Shown: one piece after another, positions 1 through 8,473 of the stretch
How positions within the stretch are numbered: position 1 is the stretch's first letter
Layout of the letters: each line of letters begins with the position of its first letter
Origin: Opitutia bacterium
GTDB taxonomy: Bacteria; Verrucomicrobiota; Verrucomicrobiia; Opitutales; Opitutaceae
Length of the DNA: 64,000 nucleotides
NCBI GenBank assembly: GCA_947474365.1
Contig: CANJIU010000016.1
Span: 1 to 64,000, forward strand
Reading direction: 5' to 3'
Made by a program: the position numbers and the translations under genes
The notes under the pieces: generated by a model
The model's input: only the letters and a program-made list of their open reading frames with translations
Told to the model about the DNA's origin: nothing
The model's database searches: none

Positions 1-87
1 CGCACAACTTTCCACTGCGTCCCCAATCCCAGTAACGTATGAAAGAGAGTTTCAGGTGTCATCCCTCTATCGCGACCAACTATCCCC

Positions 88-1161
88 TTGCGTCACGCCC
101 AAATCACCTTCGCCACTTACCCCCTACCCACTGGAAACAGCGAGGAACCCACAATTCGCAGCCTCGCGCGCCAGTTGAAACTATCCGTGGCGACCGTCTC
201 CGAGGCGCTGCGGGACAATCCCCGCGTCAACGTCGCCACCCGGCGGCGGGTGAAGCAGGCGGCGCAGCAGACCGGCTACCGGGTGAACCCGCTGCTCGGA
301 GCGGCGCTTTCCGCCGTGCGCCGCGCGCGCCATCAGCACTACCGCGGCACGCTCGCGCTGATCGATGACGACGATCCCAACCAGGCGCAGTATGCGCTTT
401 TCCACCGGGAGATTGCCACCGGAGCGGAGGCGCGGGCGCAGGAACTGGGTTTCCGGACGGAGCTCTTTCTGCTCGGCGCCCGCGGCCCGGCGCTCCCAAT
501 CAAACGGCTGCCGGGTGTCCTAAACGCGCGCGGCATTTCCGGCGCCGTGCTGCTGCCCTTCAACACGCCCCGCGATCTTTCGTCGTTCGACTTCGATAGC
601 CTCGCCGCCGTGCAGATGGACCACTGCCTGATCCAACCCCGACTGCACACCATTCTTCCGGACCATTACATCTCGATGATCAACGCGCTGGAACGGCTGA
701 CGCAGCGCGGCTATCGGCGCATCGGCCTGTGCATGACCGAACGCAAGGACGCACGAATCAAGAGCAAGTGGAGCGCGGCGTTCCAGGCCTTCTTCCGCAG
801 CTACGCCCGCGACAGCGGCATCCCCGCCCTCATCGAACCACAGGTGACGCAGGAGGCGTTTCTTTCCTGGTTCCGGCACTACCGACCCGACGTGATCATC
901 GGTCACGTCCAGGCGATGGTCGACTGGCTCACCGCCATCAACGTGCGCGTGCCGGAGGACGCCGGTTTCTTCAATCTCAACGTGACCGAACGCACGGGGC
1001 CCTGCTCGGGCCTCGACTTGGAGCCGCGACGCCTCGGCGCCGCCGCCATCGAAACGGTGGTCGCCATGCTGCACCGCCACGAAAGCGGCGTGCCCCGCTT
1101 TCCCCAAACCATCACGTTGGAGGCTTCGTGGGTGGAAGGGCCGACGCTGCGGGCGCCTTGA
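88..1161 (+). CDS. LacI-family transcriptional regulator
   Basis: DNA-binding repressor or activator of the LacI/PurR type. An N-terminal helix-turn-helix is visible (IRSLARQLKLSVATVSEAL, then the hinge region), followed by a periplasmic-binding-like sensor domain that fills the rest of about 335 residues and ends with GPTLRAP. The start is uncertain. The only conventional in-frame start after the upstream stop at 40-42 is a TTG at 88 without a ribosome site, and it gives an odd 22-residue leader before the helix-turn-helix. The family normally begins right at the TIRSLA stretch, where the codon is ATT (154) behind a good GAGGA. The effector is unknown. The neighbouring oligogalacturonate-lyase-like gene hints at a carbohydrate role, but no operon link is visible. 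Confidence 0.9.
   Translation: MRHAQITFATYPLPTGNSEEPTIRSLARQLKLSVATVSEALRDNPRVNVATRRRVKQAAQQTGYRVNPLLGAALSAVRRARHQHYRGTLALIDDDDPNQAQYALFHREIATGAEARAQELGFRTELFLLGARGPALPIKRLPGVLNARGISGAVLLPFNTPRDLSSFDFDSLAAVQMDHCLIQPRLHTILPDHYISMINALERLTQRGYRRIGLCMTERKDARIKSKWSAAFQAFFRSYARDSGIPALIEPQVTQEAFLSWFRHYRPDVIIGHVQAMVDWLTAINVRVPEDAGFFNLNVTERTGPCSGLDLEPRRLGAAAIETVVAMLHRHESGVPRFPQTITLEASWVEGPTLRAP
142..156 (+). promoter_or_regulatory. GAGGA ribosome site before a possible ATT start of the LacI gene
   Basis: GAGGA at 142-146 lies 7 bases before ATT at 154-156, exactly where LacI-family proteins normally begin. ATT as an initiation codon is rare (known in infC), so this is a suggestion only. Confidence 0.3.
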
Positions 1162-1184
1162 TCTAAGCCGGAACGATTCATTTG

Positions 1185-1328
1185 AACCACGGATGGACAC
1201 GAATAAACACGGATGCTCAGAGAAAGCCGTGCCGGTGCGTGCGGATTCTTGGCGTTCACCGTTCGGTCGCGTTTCGGATTTCCAACGGTGGCTGGTTCTC
1301 GCCCCTGTATCCGTGTCCATCCGTGGTT
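1185..1328. repeat. Dispersed element with terminal inverted repeats, copy 1
   Basis: A 144-bp element begins with AACCACGGATGGACACGAAT and ends with the near-complement of that sequence. The interior is almost identical to a second copy at 36716-36869, and the similarity starts about 13 bases upstream of both left ends. It has no coding capacity. The form suggests a non-autonomous mobile or REP-like repeat. It lies between the LacI gene and the end of the next, opposite-strand gene. Confidence 0.85.
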
Positions 1329-1359
1329 TTCTTCTTCATGGTTTCGTATAGCCACCGGA

Positions 1360-2085
1360 TTAGCCGACACGAGCCGCGGACCGTCCGCGGCGCACGTCAC
1401 ACAGGAGCGGCAACTCGCCCAGGCAGCTGCCTTCGGCAAGATAAAGTTGCACATAGCCCCCAGCATCGGAGGCGAACACCACCTGCTCCGTTCCCGGCCG
1501 CAGGCAGGGCGCAGCCAACGCAAAGGGCGCGCGGCCGCTGCCCGTTACCGCCAGCACCCGCCGGTCCCGCGCCGCGACAGTGCTCCCGGAAATCCAAATC
1601 GCACAACGCCCGTCAGGCAAAAGTTCGTCCCCCACCACCGTCGCGCCTCGCGCGGCATCGTCCGCCGGCGGTGCAATGACGCTGCGGATGCGGAACGTTG
1701 TCAGCTCCAGTTCAAACGATTCCGCGCCGTACCAGAACCCCAGCCGCGTCTCATCGAGGCGCTGCACGGATCGGGGGCGCTCCGATCCGCGCAGGTCCGT
1801 GAGTTGCAGGAGCGTCCCGGCGGAAAAATCATAGGCGTGGAGATTGCCGCAGCCGTCCCGATCCGAGACGACCACGAGGCGTTTTCCACCCTCGAGCCAA
1901 CACGGGTTGGCTCCCGCCAGGTGATGCGAGTGCCCGCGATAGTTGGTCAACTGCACGACCGGGCGCCGGGAAACGGAATCGCGATGCACGACACGACCGT
2001 CGCGCCAGACGCGGCCGGCGTTTGGCCCGGGAGGAATTTCCCCGCCGGGCGGGCGGGAGGGAACGGCACGAGAGAGCGGCGACAC
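1360..2085 (-). CDS. Oligogalacturonate-lyase-like beta-propeller protein, probably degenerate
   Basis: About 241 residues from a GTG codon. The N-terminal part resembles oligogalacturonate lyase / PD40 propeller proteins: VVQLTNYRGHSHH, then SDRDG..NLHAYDFSAG and LLQLTD. The C-terminus looks like a last blade (VVFASDAGGYVQLYLAE). Family members are nearer 390 residues. The middle and C-terminal segments that normally carry the metal-binding His/Gln residues (HEGPH- and THEFW-like motifs) are absent. There is no signal peptide, and the start lies in a Pro/Arg-rich stretch without a ribosome site. It may be an internally deleted remnant of a pectin-degradation gene. It could also be a shortened propeller of other function. 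Confidence 0.55.
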   Translation of the reverse strand: MSPLSRAVPSRPPGGEIPPGPNAGRVWRDGRVVHRDSVSRRPVVQLTNYRGHSHHLAGANPCWLEGGKRLVVVSDRDGCGNLHAYDFSAGTLLQLTDLRGSERPRSVQRLDETRLGFWYGAESFELELTTFRIRSVIAPPADDAARGATVVGDELLPDGRCAIWISGSTVAARDRRVLAVTGSGRAPFALAAPCLRPGTEQVVFASDAGGYVQLYLAEGSCLGELPLLCDVRRGRSAARVG

Positions 2086-2201
2086 AGACGGAACGAAGGG
2101 CGCGCGTCTCGGCCGGGCAACGACCGCCGACGTTAACCGTTAGAATCGCACGACGGGGAAACCGAGGCTCGCGCTGCACCGCGCGCTCCATTTTCCTCGA
2201 G

Positions 2202-2993
2202 ATGATGTTTTTCTGGCTGAAGAAATTCGTGTCGTTCTGGCTCATGCCCCTCCCGTTCTGCCTCACGGCGATCATCGTGGGATTGGTGCTGATGGGCTTC
2301 GCGCGGCGGGCGCGGTATGGCCGGGCGCTGCTCATCGTCGGCGTCGTGCTGTTGATGTTCTTCAGCAACAAAATCGTGAGCCGGTGGCTCATCCGTCCGC
2401 TGGAGACGCGTTATGCGGCGATGCCGGAATTCGTGGCTGGCGCACCGCTGCCGCCCGCACTCGCGGAATGCCGCTTCGTCGTGGTGCTCGGTGGCGGCAA
2501 CGGCAGCAGCCCGGGCGTCTCGGCCAACAACCTCCTGTCCACCTCCGCAACGTCGCGCCTGATCGAGGCCGTGCGTCTCCTCCGGGCGTTGCCTGAGGCC
2601 AAGCTGATTGTAAGCGGCCCGGGCGACGGCGTCCGCGACACCCATGCGGTCGTGCTCGCCCGCGCGGCACAGGCGTACGGCATCGGCCCGGAGCGGATTC
2701 ACACCATCGATCAGGCCCGCGATACCGAGGATGAGTCACGCGCCGTGCAGCGCATCGCCCAAGGGCAACCGGTCGCGCTCGTCACCTCCGCCTGGCACAT
2801 GCCGCGGTCGGTGGCATTGTTCCGCTCTGCCGGGCTCACTCCCCTGCCCTGTCCCGCGGATTTTCGTTCGCATGCCGAGGACGATTTCGGGTTCGAAAGC
2901 CTGATCTGGGATGTAGACTCGCTTACCCGCAGCACGTTCGCGGTCCGCGAGCGAATCGGCCATCTGTGGATCCGGCTGCGTGGGAAAGGCTGA
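2202..2993 (+). CDS. ElyC/YdcF-family (DUF218) membrane protein
   Basis: 263 residues from the ATG pair at 2202/2205. The longer upstream frame is Arg-rich and looks non-coding. Two N-terminal membrane helices (residues about 10-30 and 38-55) anchor a DUF218 domain that starts at about residue 90. The family signature VVVLGGGNG is followed by IVSGPGDG and the conserved SAWHMPRSVALFR segment. DUF218 proteins such as E. coli ElyC act in envelope or peptidoglycan-precursor metabolism; the exact reaction is not established. It is divergent from the propeller gene upstream and 56 bp before the DUF47 gene, with which it may be co-transcribed. Confidence 0.85.
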   Translation: MMFFWLKKFVSFWLMPLPFCLTAIIVGLVLMGFARRARYGRALLIVGVVLLMFFSNKIVSRWLIRPLETRYAAMPEFVAGAPLPPALAECRFVVVLGGGNGSSPGVSANNLLSTSATSRLIEAVRLLRALPEAKLIVSGPGDGVRDTHAVVLARAAQAYGIGPERIHTIDQARDTEDESRAVQRIAQGQPVALVTSAWHMPRSVALFRSAGLTPLPCPADFRSHAEDDFGFESLIWDVDSLTRSTFAVRERIGHLWIRLRGKG

Positions 2994-3006
2994 CATCAAG
3001 CCAGAA

Positions 3007-3024
3007 TTGTTTCGCCATCGTAAC
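3007..3024 (+). promoter_or_regulatory. Weak Pho-box-like pair before the DUF47-PiT genes
   Basis: Two 7-mers, TTGTTTC (3007) and TCGTAAC (3018), are 11 bp apart with a 4-bp spacer, 26 bp before the DUF47 start. The geometry matches the stronger sites near pstC and ppk2, but the match is weak and could be chance. Confidence 0.2.
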
Positions 3025-3049
3025 ATTCGCGGCTAACTCAGATCGCACC

Positions 3050-3691
3050 ATGCTGTCGCTCAAGAAACTGATGGGGAAGGATGACAAATTCTTCGATTTG
3101 CTCGAAGCCGGCGCCGAGGAGGCGAAGGCCAGCGTCGACCTCTTTGCGAGCACCCTGAAGAAGATCGCCGCGGGCAGCGGCGCAGGCGTGTCGCTCGATG
3201 AATTCATCCAGACCCGGCGCAAGGAGAAACGCATCCGGCACCTGATCACCGAGGAACTGGCCAAGACCTTCGTGACGCCGTTGGAGCGCGAAGACATCGA
3301 GGCACTGTCGTTCGCCCTCTACCGGATTCCCAAGCAGGTCGAAAAAATCGTCGAGCGCCTCTCGATCTATCCTGGACGCGTGCCGCATTCCGCCTTCGAA
3401 CGCCAGGCCGAGCTGATGCTCCAGGCCGCCAACGAGGTGGTCTTTATGGTGAAACAGCTCCGCGGCGGCACCAATATCGAGAAGATCCAGGGCGCCAACG
3501 ATCGGCTGCAATACGCCGAGGGCGAGGCGGACAAGGTGATGCTCAGCCTGCTCAAGGATCTCTATCACGGCCCCTACGACGCCAAGGAGCTCGTCATCCT
3601 GCAGGAGCTTTACGAGATGGTCGAACAGGCGGTCGACCGGTGTCGCAACGCCGGCAACATCGTGGTCCAAATTGTCCTGAAGCACTCCTGA
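3050..3691 (+). CDS. DUF47 family phosphate-transport accessory protein (PhoU-like)
   Basis: 213 residues, start chosen at the ATG of MLSLKKLMGKDDKFFDLLE, the canonical DUF47 opening. The protein is all-helical with no membrane segments. Conserved features include the R..EK..R.L..E.L.KTF.TPLEREDIE segment and the C-terminal ILQELYEMVEQAVDRCRNAGNIVVQIVLKHS helix. DUF47 proteins resemble PhoU and are usually encoded directly before a PiT phosphate permease, as here (gap 52 bp). The role is inferred to be regulation or stabilisation of the permease at the membrane. Confidence 0.95.
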   Translation: MLSLKKLMGKDDKFFDLLEAGAEEAKASVDLFASTLKKIAAGSGAGVSLDEFIQTRRKEKRIRHLITEELAKTFVTPLEREDIEALSFALYRIPKQVEKIVERLSIYPGRVPHSAFERQAELMLQAANEVVFMVKQLRGGTNIEKIQGANDRLQYAEGEADKVMLSLLKDLYHGPYDAKELVILQELYEMVEQAVDRCRNAGNIVVQIVLKHS

Positions 3692-3743
3692 GTCCGGCAA
3701 CACCCGGCACGTTTCGCGCGCCCCAGAAACGGAATCAGCACCC

Positions 3744-4811
3744 ATGACCCTCTTCCTGCTCGTCCTGTTGGCCGCGCTGACGTTTGAATACATCAACGGA
3801 TTTCATGACACGGCCAATGCGATCGCCACGGTCGTTTCGACCAAGGTCCTGACCCCGCGCGCCGCGGTCGCCTGGGCCGCATTTTGGAATCTCATCGGAG
3901 CCTGGTTCGGCACCGCGGTCGCAAAGACCATCAGCGGCGGGCTCGTCGACCCGACCGCCGTCACCATGATGACGGTGCTGGCGGCCCTGTGCGCGGCCAT
4001 CGTTTGGAATCTTTTCACGTGGTGGCTGGGCCTGCCGTCCAGTTCGAGCCACGCCCTCATCGGCGGTCTGTGCGGCGCCGCGATGGCGACGGCCGGCGGA
4101 AATTGGGCGGTCCTGATCTGGCACGCACACGACAAGAAAGGCGCGTCGATCGGCCTCTGGCCCAAGGTCGTGCTGCCGATGTTCACCTCCCCGCTCGCCG
4201 GTTTCATCGGAGGAGCGCTGCTGATGACGATCCTCCTCATCGTACTCCGCAAGCTGACCCCGCGAATTGTCGGCCTGATCTTCGGCAAGGCGCAGCTCAT
4301 CAGCGCCGGCTTCATGGGCTTCAGCCACGGTTCGAACGATGCGCAAAAGACGATGGGCATCATCACCCTCGCGCTTTTCACCGGCACGAGTACCGGGGTC
4401 TTCAACGACCTGCCGCCGTGGGCGCATTTTCTCCGGGTGGCAGAATTCAAGGACATCCCGAACTGGGTCATCGTCACCTGCGCGTTCACGATGGCGGCCG
4501 GCACCGCCGCCGGGGGTTGGCGCATCATCCGCACGATGGGCCACAAGATGGTGAAGATGCAGCCGGTGCATGGTTTCGCCGCCGAAACCACCGCGGCCAT
4601 CATCCTGCACGTAACCGCGACCATCGGCGTGCCGGTCTCGACCACGCATGTCATTTCAACGTCAATCATGGGCGTCGGCGCCACGAAGCGACTGAGCGCG
4701 GTGAAATGGGGCGTCGTCGAGCGCATCATCTGGGCCTGGGTCCTCACGCTGCCGGTAACGGCTTTCCTCGGGTACGCGATGGAGCGGATCTTCACGTTGG
4801 CAGCGCGCTAA
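3744..4811 (+). CDS. pit: Inorganic phosphate transporter, PiT family
   Basis: 355-residue integral membrane permease for low-affinity phosphate (or metal-phosphate) symport driven by H+ or Na+. Both PiT signatures are present in inverted topology: FEYINGFHDTANAIATVVSTKVLTPRAAV near the N-terminus and FMGFSHGSNDAQKTMGIITLAL near residue 195. GLPSSSSHALIGGLCGAA and GVPVSTTHVISTSIMGVG are the matching repeat motifs. It forms a pair with the DUF47 gene upstream. Together with the pst operon just downstream on the other strand, the cell has both low- and high-affinity phosphate uptake here. Confidence 0.96.
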   Translation: MTLFLLVLLAALTFEYINGFHDTANAIATVVSTKVLTPRAAVAWAAFWNLIGAWFGTAVAKTISGGLVDPTAVTMMTVLAALCAAIVWNLFTWWLGLPSSSSHALIGGLCGAAMATAGGNWAVLIWHAHDKKGASIGLWPKVVLPMFTSPLAGFIGGALLMTILLIVLRKLTPRIVGLIFGKAQLISAGFMGFSHGSNDAQKTMGIITLALFTGTSTGVFNDLPPWAHFLRVAEFKDIPNWVIVTCAFTMAAGTAAGGWRIIRTMGHKMVKMQPVHGFAAETTAAIILHVTATIGVPVSTTHVISTSIMGVGATKRLSAVKWGVVERIIWAWVLTLPVTAFLGYAMERIFTLAAR

Positions 4812-4918
4812 TCGGTCGGCCACGCCGCCGGGCCAGAATCTAATTGAGAAGGGCGGTGCTTGAAAGTTCCAACGGTCTCCTGCCATAACCTACGAGACCC
4901 TCCCCGGTCTCCTCTGTC

Positions 4919-6502
4919 ATGAGCCCACACCGCTTTCGTGCGCGCCTCCGTTCCCACGTTCTGCTGTCAGGAGCAATGCTGGGCACATGGCTCTGCACGC
5001 CAACCGCGGCGCAGGACGGTGGTTTTCCCAGCATGGACAGCCGCTCCCAAATGCGGGAGATGCGGCTCGAACCCCTGCCTATCTTTTTTCCGCCAAATCC
5101 GCCACCGCTCGACCGCAGCATCGCACGCACGGTTTCGACCTCCGGACGTTACGCCGCGCCGGCCGAACTCGCCGGCTACGTCGACGAGATCTTCTATCCA
5201 CCCCTCGGCACCCGCATCTACACAAAAACGCTCAGTGACCGGCTGCGCGGGCAGGTCGAGCACTATCGCACCACGAAGCAGGCGCTGCAGAACGAATTGC
5301 GCGCGGAATTGGATCGGCTGCGCGACTCTGATCGCGCGACCCGCGCCTCGGAACTGGCCGCCTTTTCCCGCAAGCAGGCACCCCGCATCGCCGAATTGGA
5401 GAATTCCGCCGAGCAGCTTCGCCGCGATTTGATCAACAGCGACCAGACCTGGGGCGCCCTCCGGCAGTGGCGGCTCGGCGACAACGATCGGCGCGGGTTC
5501 TCGCCGCTCGAAATCGGACAGACGATGCGCGGTTATGCCTATTACCAGAACGGCCTGCTCCCCGCGCAGCGCCGGCTGCTGCGGGAAATCTCGATCGAAA
5601 TGGCGACGGCGGCGGACAGCACCGCCAACGCGACCATCGCCCAACCGTATTTGTTTTTCCCGCCCGAACCCGCGCGCGTGCTCCTGCCGGACGACCTGCC
5701 CGCCGACGTCGCGACCAAGCTCGCCGCATATCAGACGAAGAAGTCGGGCCTCAAAAAAGATCTCTACGACGCGGTCTACAAATACGACGGCCAGAAACTC
5801 GCGTTCCTCCGGCCCAATGTTCTGAAGGCACTGGCGGAAAAGCAGACGCCGCTGCTGGCGGAACTCGACCGACTCGCGGATGAAATCCGCGCCGGGCTCA
5901 CCCAGATGGCGGAACCCACCGCCATTGCCGAGCGCTCGCCGCTGTCGCCCACACTCCAAGGTCGGGTGGAGGCGATGATGACCAACTACGCGATCGCGCA
6001 AAAGGAAGCGGCCGTGCAAGTCGAAGCGGTGCTCGCCGAAGCCAAGGAATTGCCGATGCAGGCCAGCTATCGTTTCGACGGCGATGGACTGAAGTTCGTA
6101 GTCGCCCCCACGCGCGGCTACCGCGGCGGGGGTTCCGGCGGACCGCAGTCCAGTTCGATGGCCCAGATCGAAGCGGTGCGAAACCGGATCTCCTCGATTG
6201 CGGAGACCTACGGCCGCCACGTCGTCGATCTCGTCAATGAACGGGAAGCCATCCGCGCCGAGATCGGACAGGCAATCGGATCCACCAAGTCACAGTCGGT
6301 CGACAGCACGCTTTTCGCCGCGATGCGCGTCGCGACGGCCCGCGAGAACGAGAGTCTCTATCGCGATTATCGCATCGCCGTGTTTCAACCCGGACTTTCC
6401 CCCGGTCAGCGGCAACTCCTCTTCGACAGCATGCTCGAACAGCTCAACCTGCCGCTCCCCCGCGGAGAGATGCAACCCATCTACCGCTCCAATTCCTGGT
6501 AG
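4919..6502 (+). CDS. Secreted coiled-coil protein of unknown function
   Basis: 527 residues. An N-terminal signal peptide is visible (basic start, hydrophobic LLSGAMLGTWLCTPTAAQ, likely cleavage after TAA-Q). The mature protein is rich in Glu, Arg, Ala and Leu with long predicted helices or coiled coils (residues about 110-170, 270-330 and 400-450). FFPPNPPPLDRS and YLFFPPEPARVLLPDDLP are two similar proline-rich turns, which suggests an internal duplication. A Gly-rich YRGGGSGGPQSSS linker lies near residue 405. I do not recognise the family. It converges on phoR, ending 14 bp from that gene's stop, and need not be related to phosphate. Confidence 0.85.
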   Translation: MSPHRFRARLRSHVLLSGAMLGTWLCTPTAAQDGGFPSMDSRSQMREMRLEPLPIFFPPNPPPLDRSIARTVSTSGRYAAPAELAGYVDEIFYPPLGTRIYTKTLSDRLRGQVEHYRTTKQALQNELRAELDRLRDSDRATRASELAAFSRKQAPRIAELENSAEQLRRDLINSDQTWGALRQWRLGDNDRRGFSPLEIGQTMRGYAYYQNGLLPAQRRLLREISIEMATAADSTANATIAQPYLFFPPEPARVLLPDDLPADVATKLAAYQTKKSGLKKDLYDAVYKYDGQKLAFLRPNVLKALAEKQTPLLAELDRLADEIRAGLTQMAEPTAIAERSPLSPTLQGRVEAMMTNYAIAQKEAAVQVEAVLAEAKELPMQASYRFDGDGLKFVVAPTRGYRGGGSGGPQSSSMAQIEAVRNRISSIAETYGRHVVDLVNEREAIRAEIGQAIGSTKSQSVDSTLFAAMRVATARENESLYRDYRIAVFQPGLSPGQRQLLFDSMLEQLNLPLPRGEMQPIYRSNSW

Positions 6503-6516
6503 CAGACGGGCCGCCG

Positions 6517-7710
6517 TCAGACGGCCACCGTCTTCGCCGCCGGAAGCGTGATGAAAAACTCCGTGCCGTTGCCCGGACTGCTCTCGACCCGCACTTCGCC
6601 GCCGTGCGCCTGCACCACGTTCTTTACGATCGCGAGGCCCAGTCCGGTACCGCCCTGCTCGCGCGAGCGCGCCTTGTCCACGCGATAGAACCGTTCGAAG
6701 ATGCGCGACTTCGCCTCCGCCGGAATCCCCGGACCGTCGTCGCGCACCGTCAACTCCACTCGCGCCCCGGCCAGTGCCTGCCCGCCCAACGTCACATTGC
6801 CGTCAGCCCGTCCGTACTTGATCGCATTGTCGACCAGGTTGGCGAGCACCTGCCGCAGTCGTTCCGGATCGGCATGGGCGAGAATTCCGGCCGGAACCTG
6901 ATTGTGGAGTGAAACGCCTCGCGCACGCGCGATGAGCGCCGCGTCATCCAGGGCATCCTGCGCCGCCGCACGCAATCCCACCGTCCCCAGACTCAGCTCC
7001 ACCCGCCCCGAATCGAGGCGCGCCAGCAACAGCAGGTCGTCAATCACCAGGGTCAGCCGGTTCGCGTTCTTGTCGATGATCTCGAGAAACCGCGCGGTGA
7101 TCGCGGGATCGCTCCGTCCACCATCAATCAGCGTTTCCGCCGCGCTTTTGATCAGCGAGAGCGGCGTGCGCAGCTCGTGGCTCACATTGGCGACAAACTC
7201 CTGCCGCACCGCCTCCAACTGCCGCAGGCGCGTGAGGTCGTGGAACACGACGATCGCACCGTCGCGCGCTCCGCTGGCGGCCCGCAACGCAAGGGCATTC
7301 ACCTGAAGAAACCGCGTCTCGGTGACCCGGTCGAGGCGCAACTCGTGGTTGAGCACCGCCGGTTCGATTTCCAACCGCGCGACGAGGGCAGCCACCTCAT
7401 GATGCCGCGTCGCTTCCAGCACCGTCCGGTCCTGGACCGGCAGCTTGAATCCGAAAAGTTCCGCCGCCGCGTGATTCGCCAGACGAATCTTGCCGTCCAA
7501 CCCGACGACAATGATGCCTTCCACCATCCGATCGAAGAGCGCCGTCGTCCGCTCCGCTTGCGCATGCAATTCCGCCTCCCGCTGGCCACGCTGCTCCGCG
7601 AGTTCACGCAGGTGCTGCGCTTTCGTCGCCGCCAGCCGGGCGCGCAACCACCACACCGCAACGACGGTGGCCGCGAGGGCGAGCAGCAGGAGAATTTCCA
7701 AGGCATTCAT
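6517..7710 (-). CDS. phoR: PhoR-type phosphate sensor histidine kinase
   Basis: 397 residues. One N-terminal membrane helix (residues 3-22), a helical linker, and a PAS domain (about 55-160: ALFDRMVEGIIVVGLDGKIRLANHAAAELFG) lead to a HisKA domain with phospho-acceptor His178 in FVANVSHELRTPLS. The HATPase_c domain shows N (LVDNAIKYG), G1 (DDGPGIP) and G2 (GGTGLGLAIV) boxes. This is the standard PhoR layout, lacking a large periplasmic sensor; signalling is expected through PhoU and the Pst transporter. It is the last gene of the pst-pho operon and is separated from phoB by a hairpin repeat. Confidence 0.95.
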   Translation of the reverse strand: MNALEILLLLALAATVVAVWWLRARLAATKAQHLRELAEQRGQREAELHAQAERTTALFDRMVEGIIVVGLDGKIRLANHAAAELFGFKLPVQDRTVLEATRHHEVAALVARLEIEPAVLNHELRLDRVTETRFLQVNALALRAASGARDGAIVVFHDLTRLRQLEAVRQEFVANVSHELRTPLSLIKSAAETLIDGGRSDPAITARFLEIIDKNANRLTLVIDDLLLLARLDSGRVELSLGTVGLRAAAQDALDDAALIARARGVSLHNQVPAGILAHADPERLRQVLANLVDNAIKYGRADGNVTLGGQALAGARVELTVRDDGPGIPAEAKSRIFERFYRVDKARSREQGGTGLGLAIVKNVVQAHGGEVRVESSPGNGTEFFITLPAAKTVAV

Positions 7711-7722
7711 CGTCTTTCAGGC

Positions 7723-7779
7723 GGGAGCGCGGGCGGCCGCCCGCGTGGGGAAGGATGCGGGCGGGCCGCCCGCGCTCCC
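7723..7779. repeat. GC-rich palindromic repeat between phoB and phoR
   Basis: Arms of about 22 bp (GGGAGCGCGGGCGGCC-type, 7723-7745 and 7757-7779) form a long hairpin with an 11-base loop. It lies in the only sizeable gap of the phoU-phoB-phoR run. It looks like a REP-type dispersed element and may act as a processing or partial termination point lowering phoR expression. Confidence 0.75.
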
Positions 7780-7786
7780 AGCACAA

Positions 7787-8473
7787 TTATTCTCCCGCCC
7801 GAAACCGGTAACCCACCCCGCGAATCGTCTCAAGATAGTCGGCCGCCGCGCCGATTTTTTCCCGCAGGCGCCGCATGTGGGTGTCAACCGTCCGGCTGTC
7901 GATCGGGTTTTCATAACCCCAGACGTCCTGCAGCAGGCGTTCCCGCGTCTGCACCCGGCCGCGCCGGCGCGCCAGAATTTCCAGCAGCTTGAACTCGGTC
8001 GCCGTGAGATCAACCACGGCCCCCCCAACGGTGACCGCATGGCGCGGCACGTCGATCTCAAGCTCGCCATAACGCAGGACGGCCACGGGCTCCTCGGATG
8101 CCTTGACGCGCGCGAGCTGTTTCTTGATGCGCAGCACCAGCTCGCGCGGGCTGAAGGGTTTGGTCACGTAGTCGTCCGCCCCGAGTTCGAGTCCCAACAC
8201 GCGATCCATCTCTGCCGCCCGTGCGGTGAGCATGAGGATCGGAATCATCGCCGTCGTCGGATCGCGGCGGAGGATCTTGCACACCTCCAGCCCGTCGACC
8301 TCCGGGAGCATGAGGTCGAGTACGATCAGCGCCGGTCGCTCGTCGCGCGCACTGGCAATCGCCCGCGCACCATCCTTTGCAAAAATCGGCTGGTACCCGG
8401 CCTCCTTGAGCTTGAAGCCGAGGATTTCCAGCGCGTCCGGCTCGTCGTCAACGACCAGTATTTTCGGTTTCAT
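7787..8473 (-). CDS. phoB: PhoB-type response regulator
   Basis: 228 residues, OmpR/PhoB class. The receiver domain (1-120) has the acidic pair DDEPD, phospho-acceptor Asp53 in LIVLDLMLP, and Lys105 in YVTKPFSPRE. The winged-helix effector (about 135-225) ends with the typical WGYENPIDSRTVDTHMRRLREKIG and TIRGVGYRF segments. It is expected to bind tandem 11-bp direct repeats (Pho boxes), candidates for which are listed at pstC, the porin, ppk2 and the lipid operon. Its start overlaps the end of phoU by 26 bp. Confidence 0.96.
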   Translation of the reverse strand: MKPKILVVDDEPDALEILGFKLKEAGYQPIFAKDGARAIASARDERPALIVLDLMLPEVDGLEVCKILRRDPTTAMIPILMLTARAAEMDRVLGLELGADDYVTKPFSPRELVLRIKKQLARVKASEEPVAVLRYGELEIDVPRHAVTVGGAVVDLTATEFKLLEILARRRGRVQTRERLLQDVWGYENPIDSRTVDTHMRRLREKIGAAADYLETIRGVGYRFRAGE

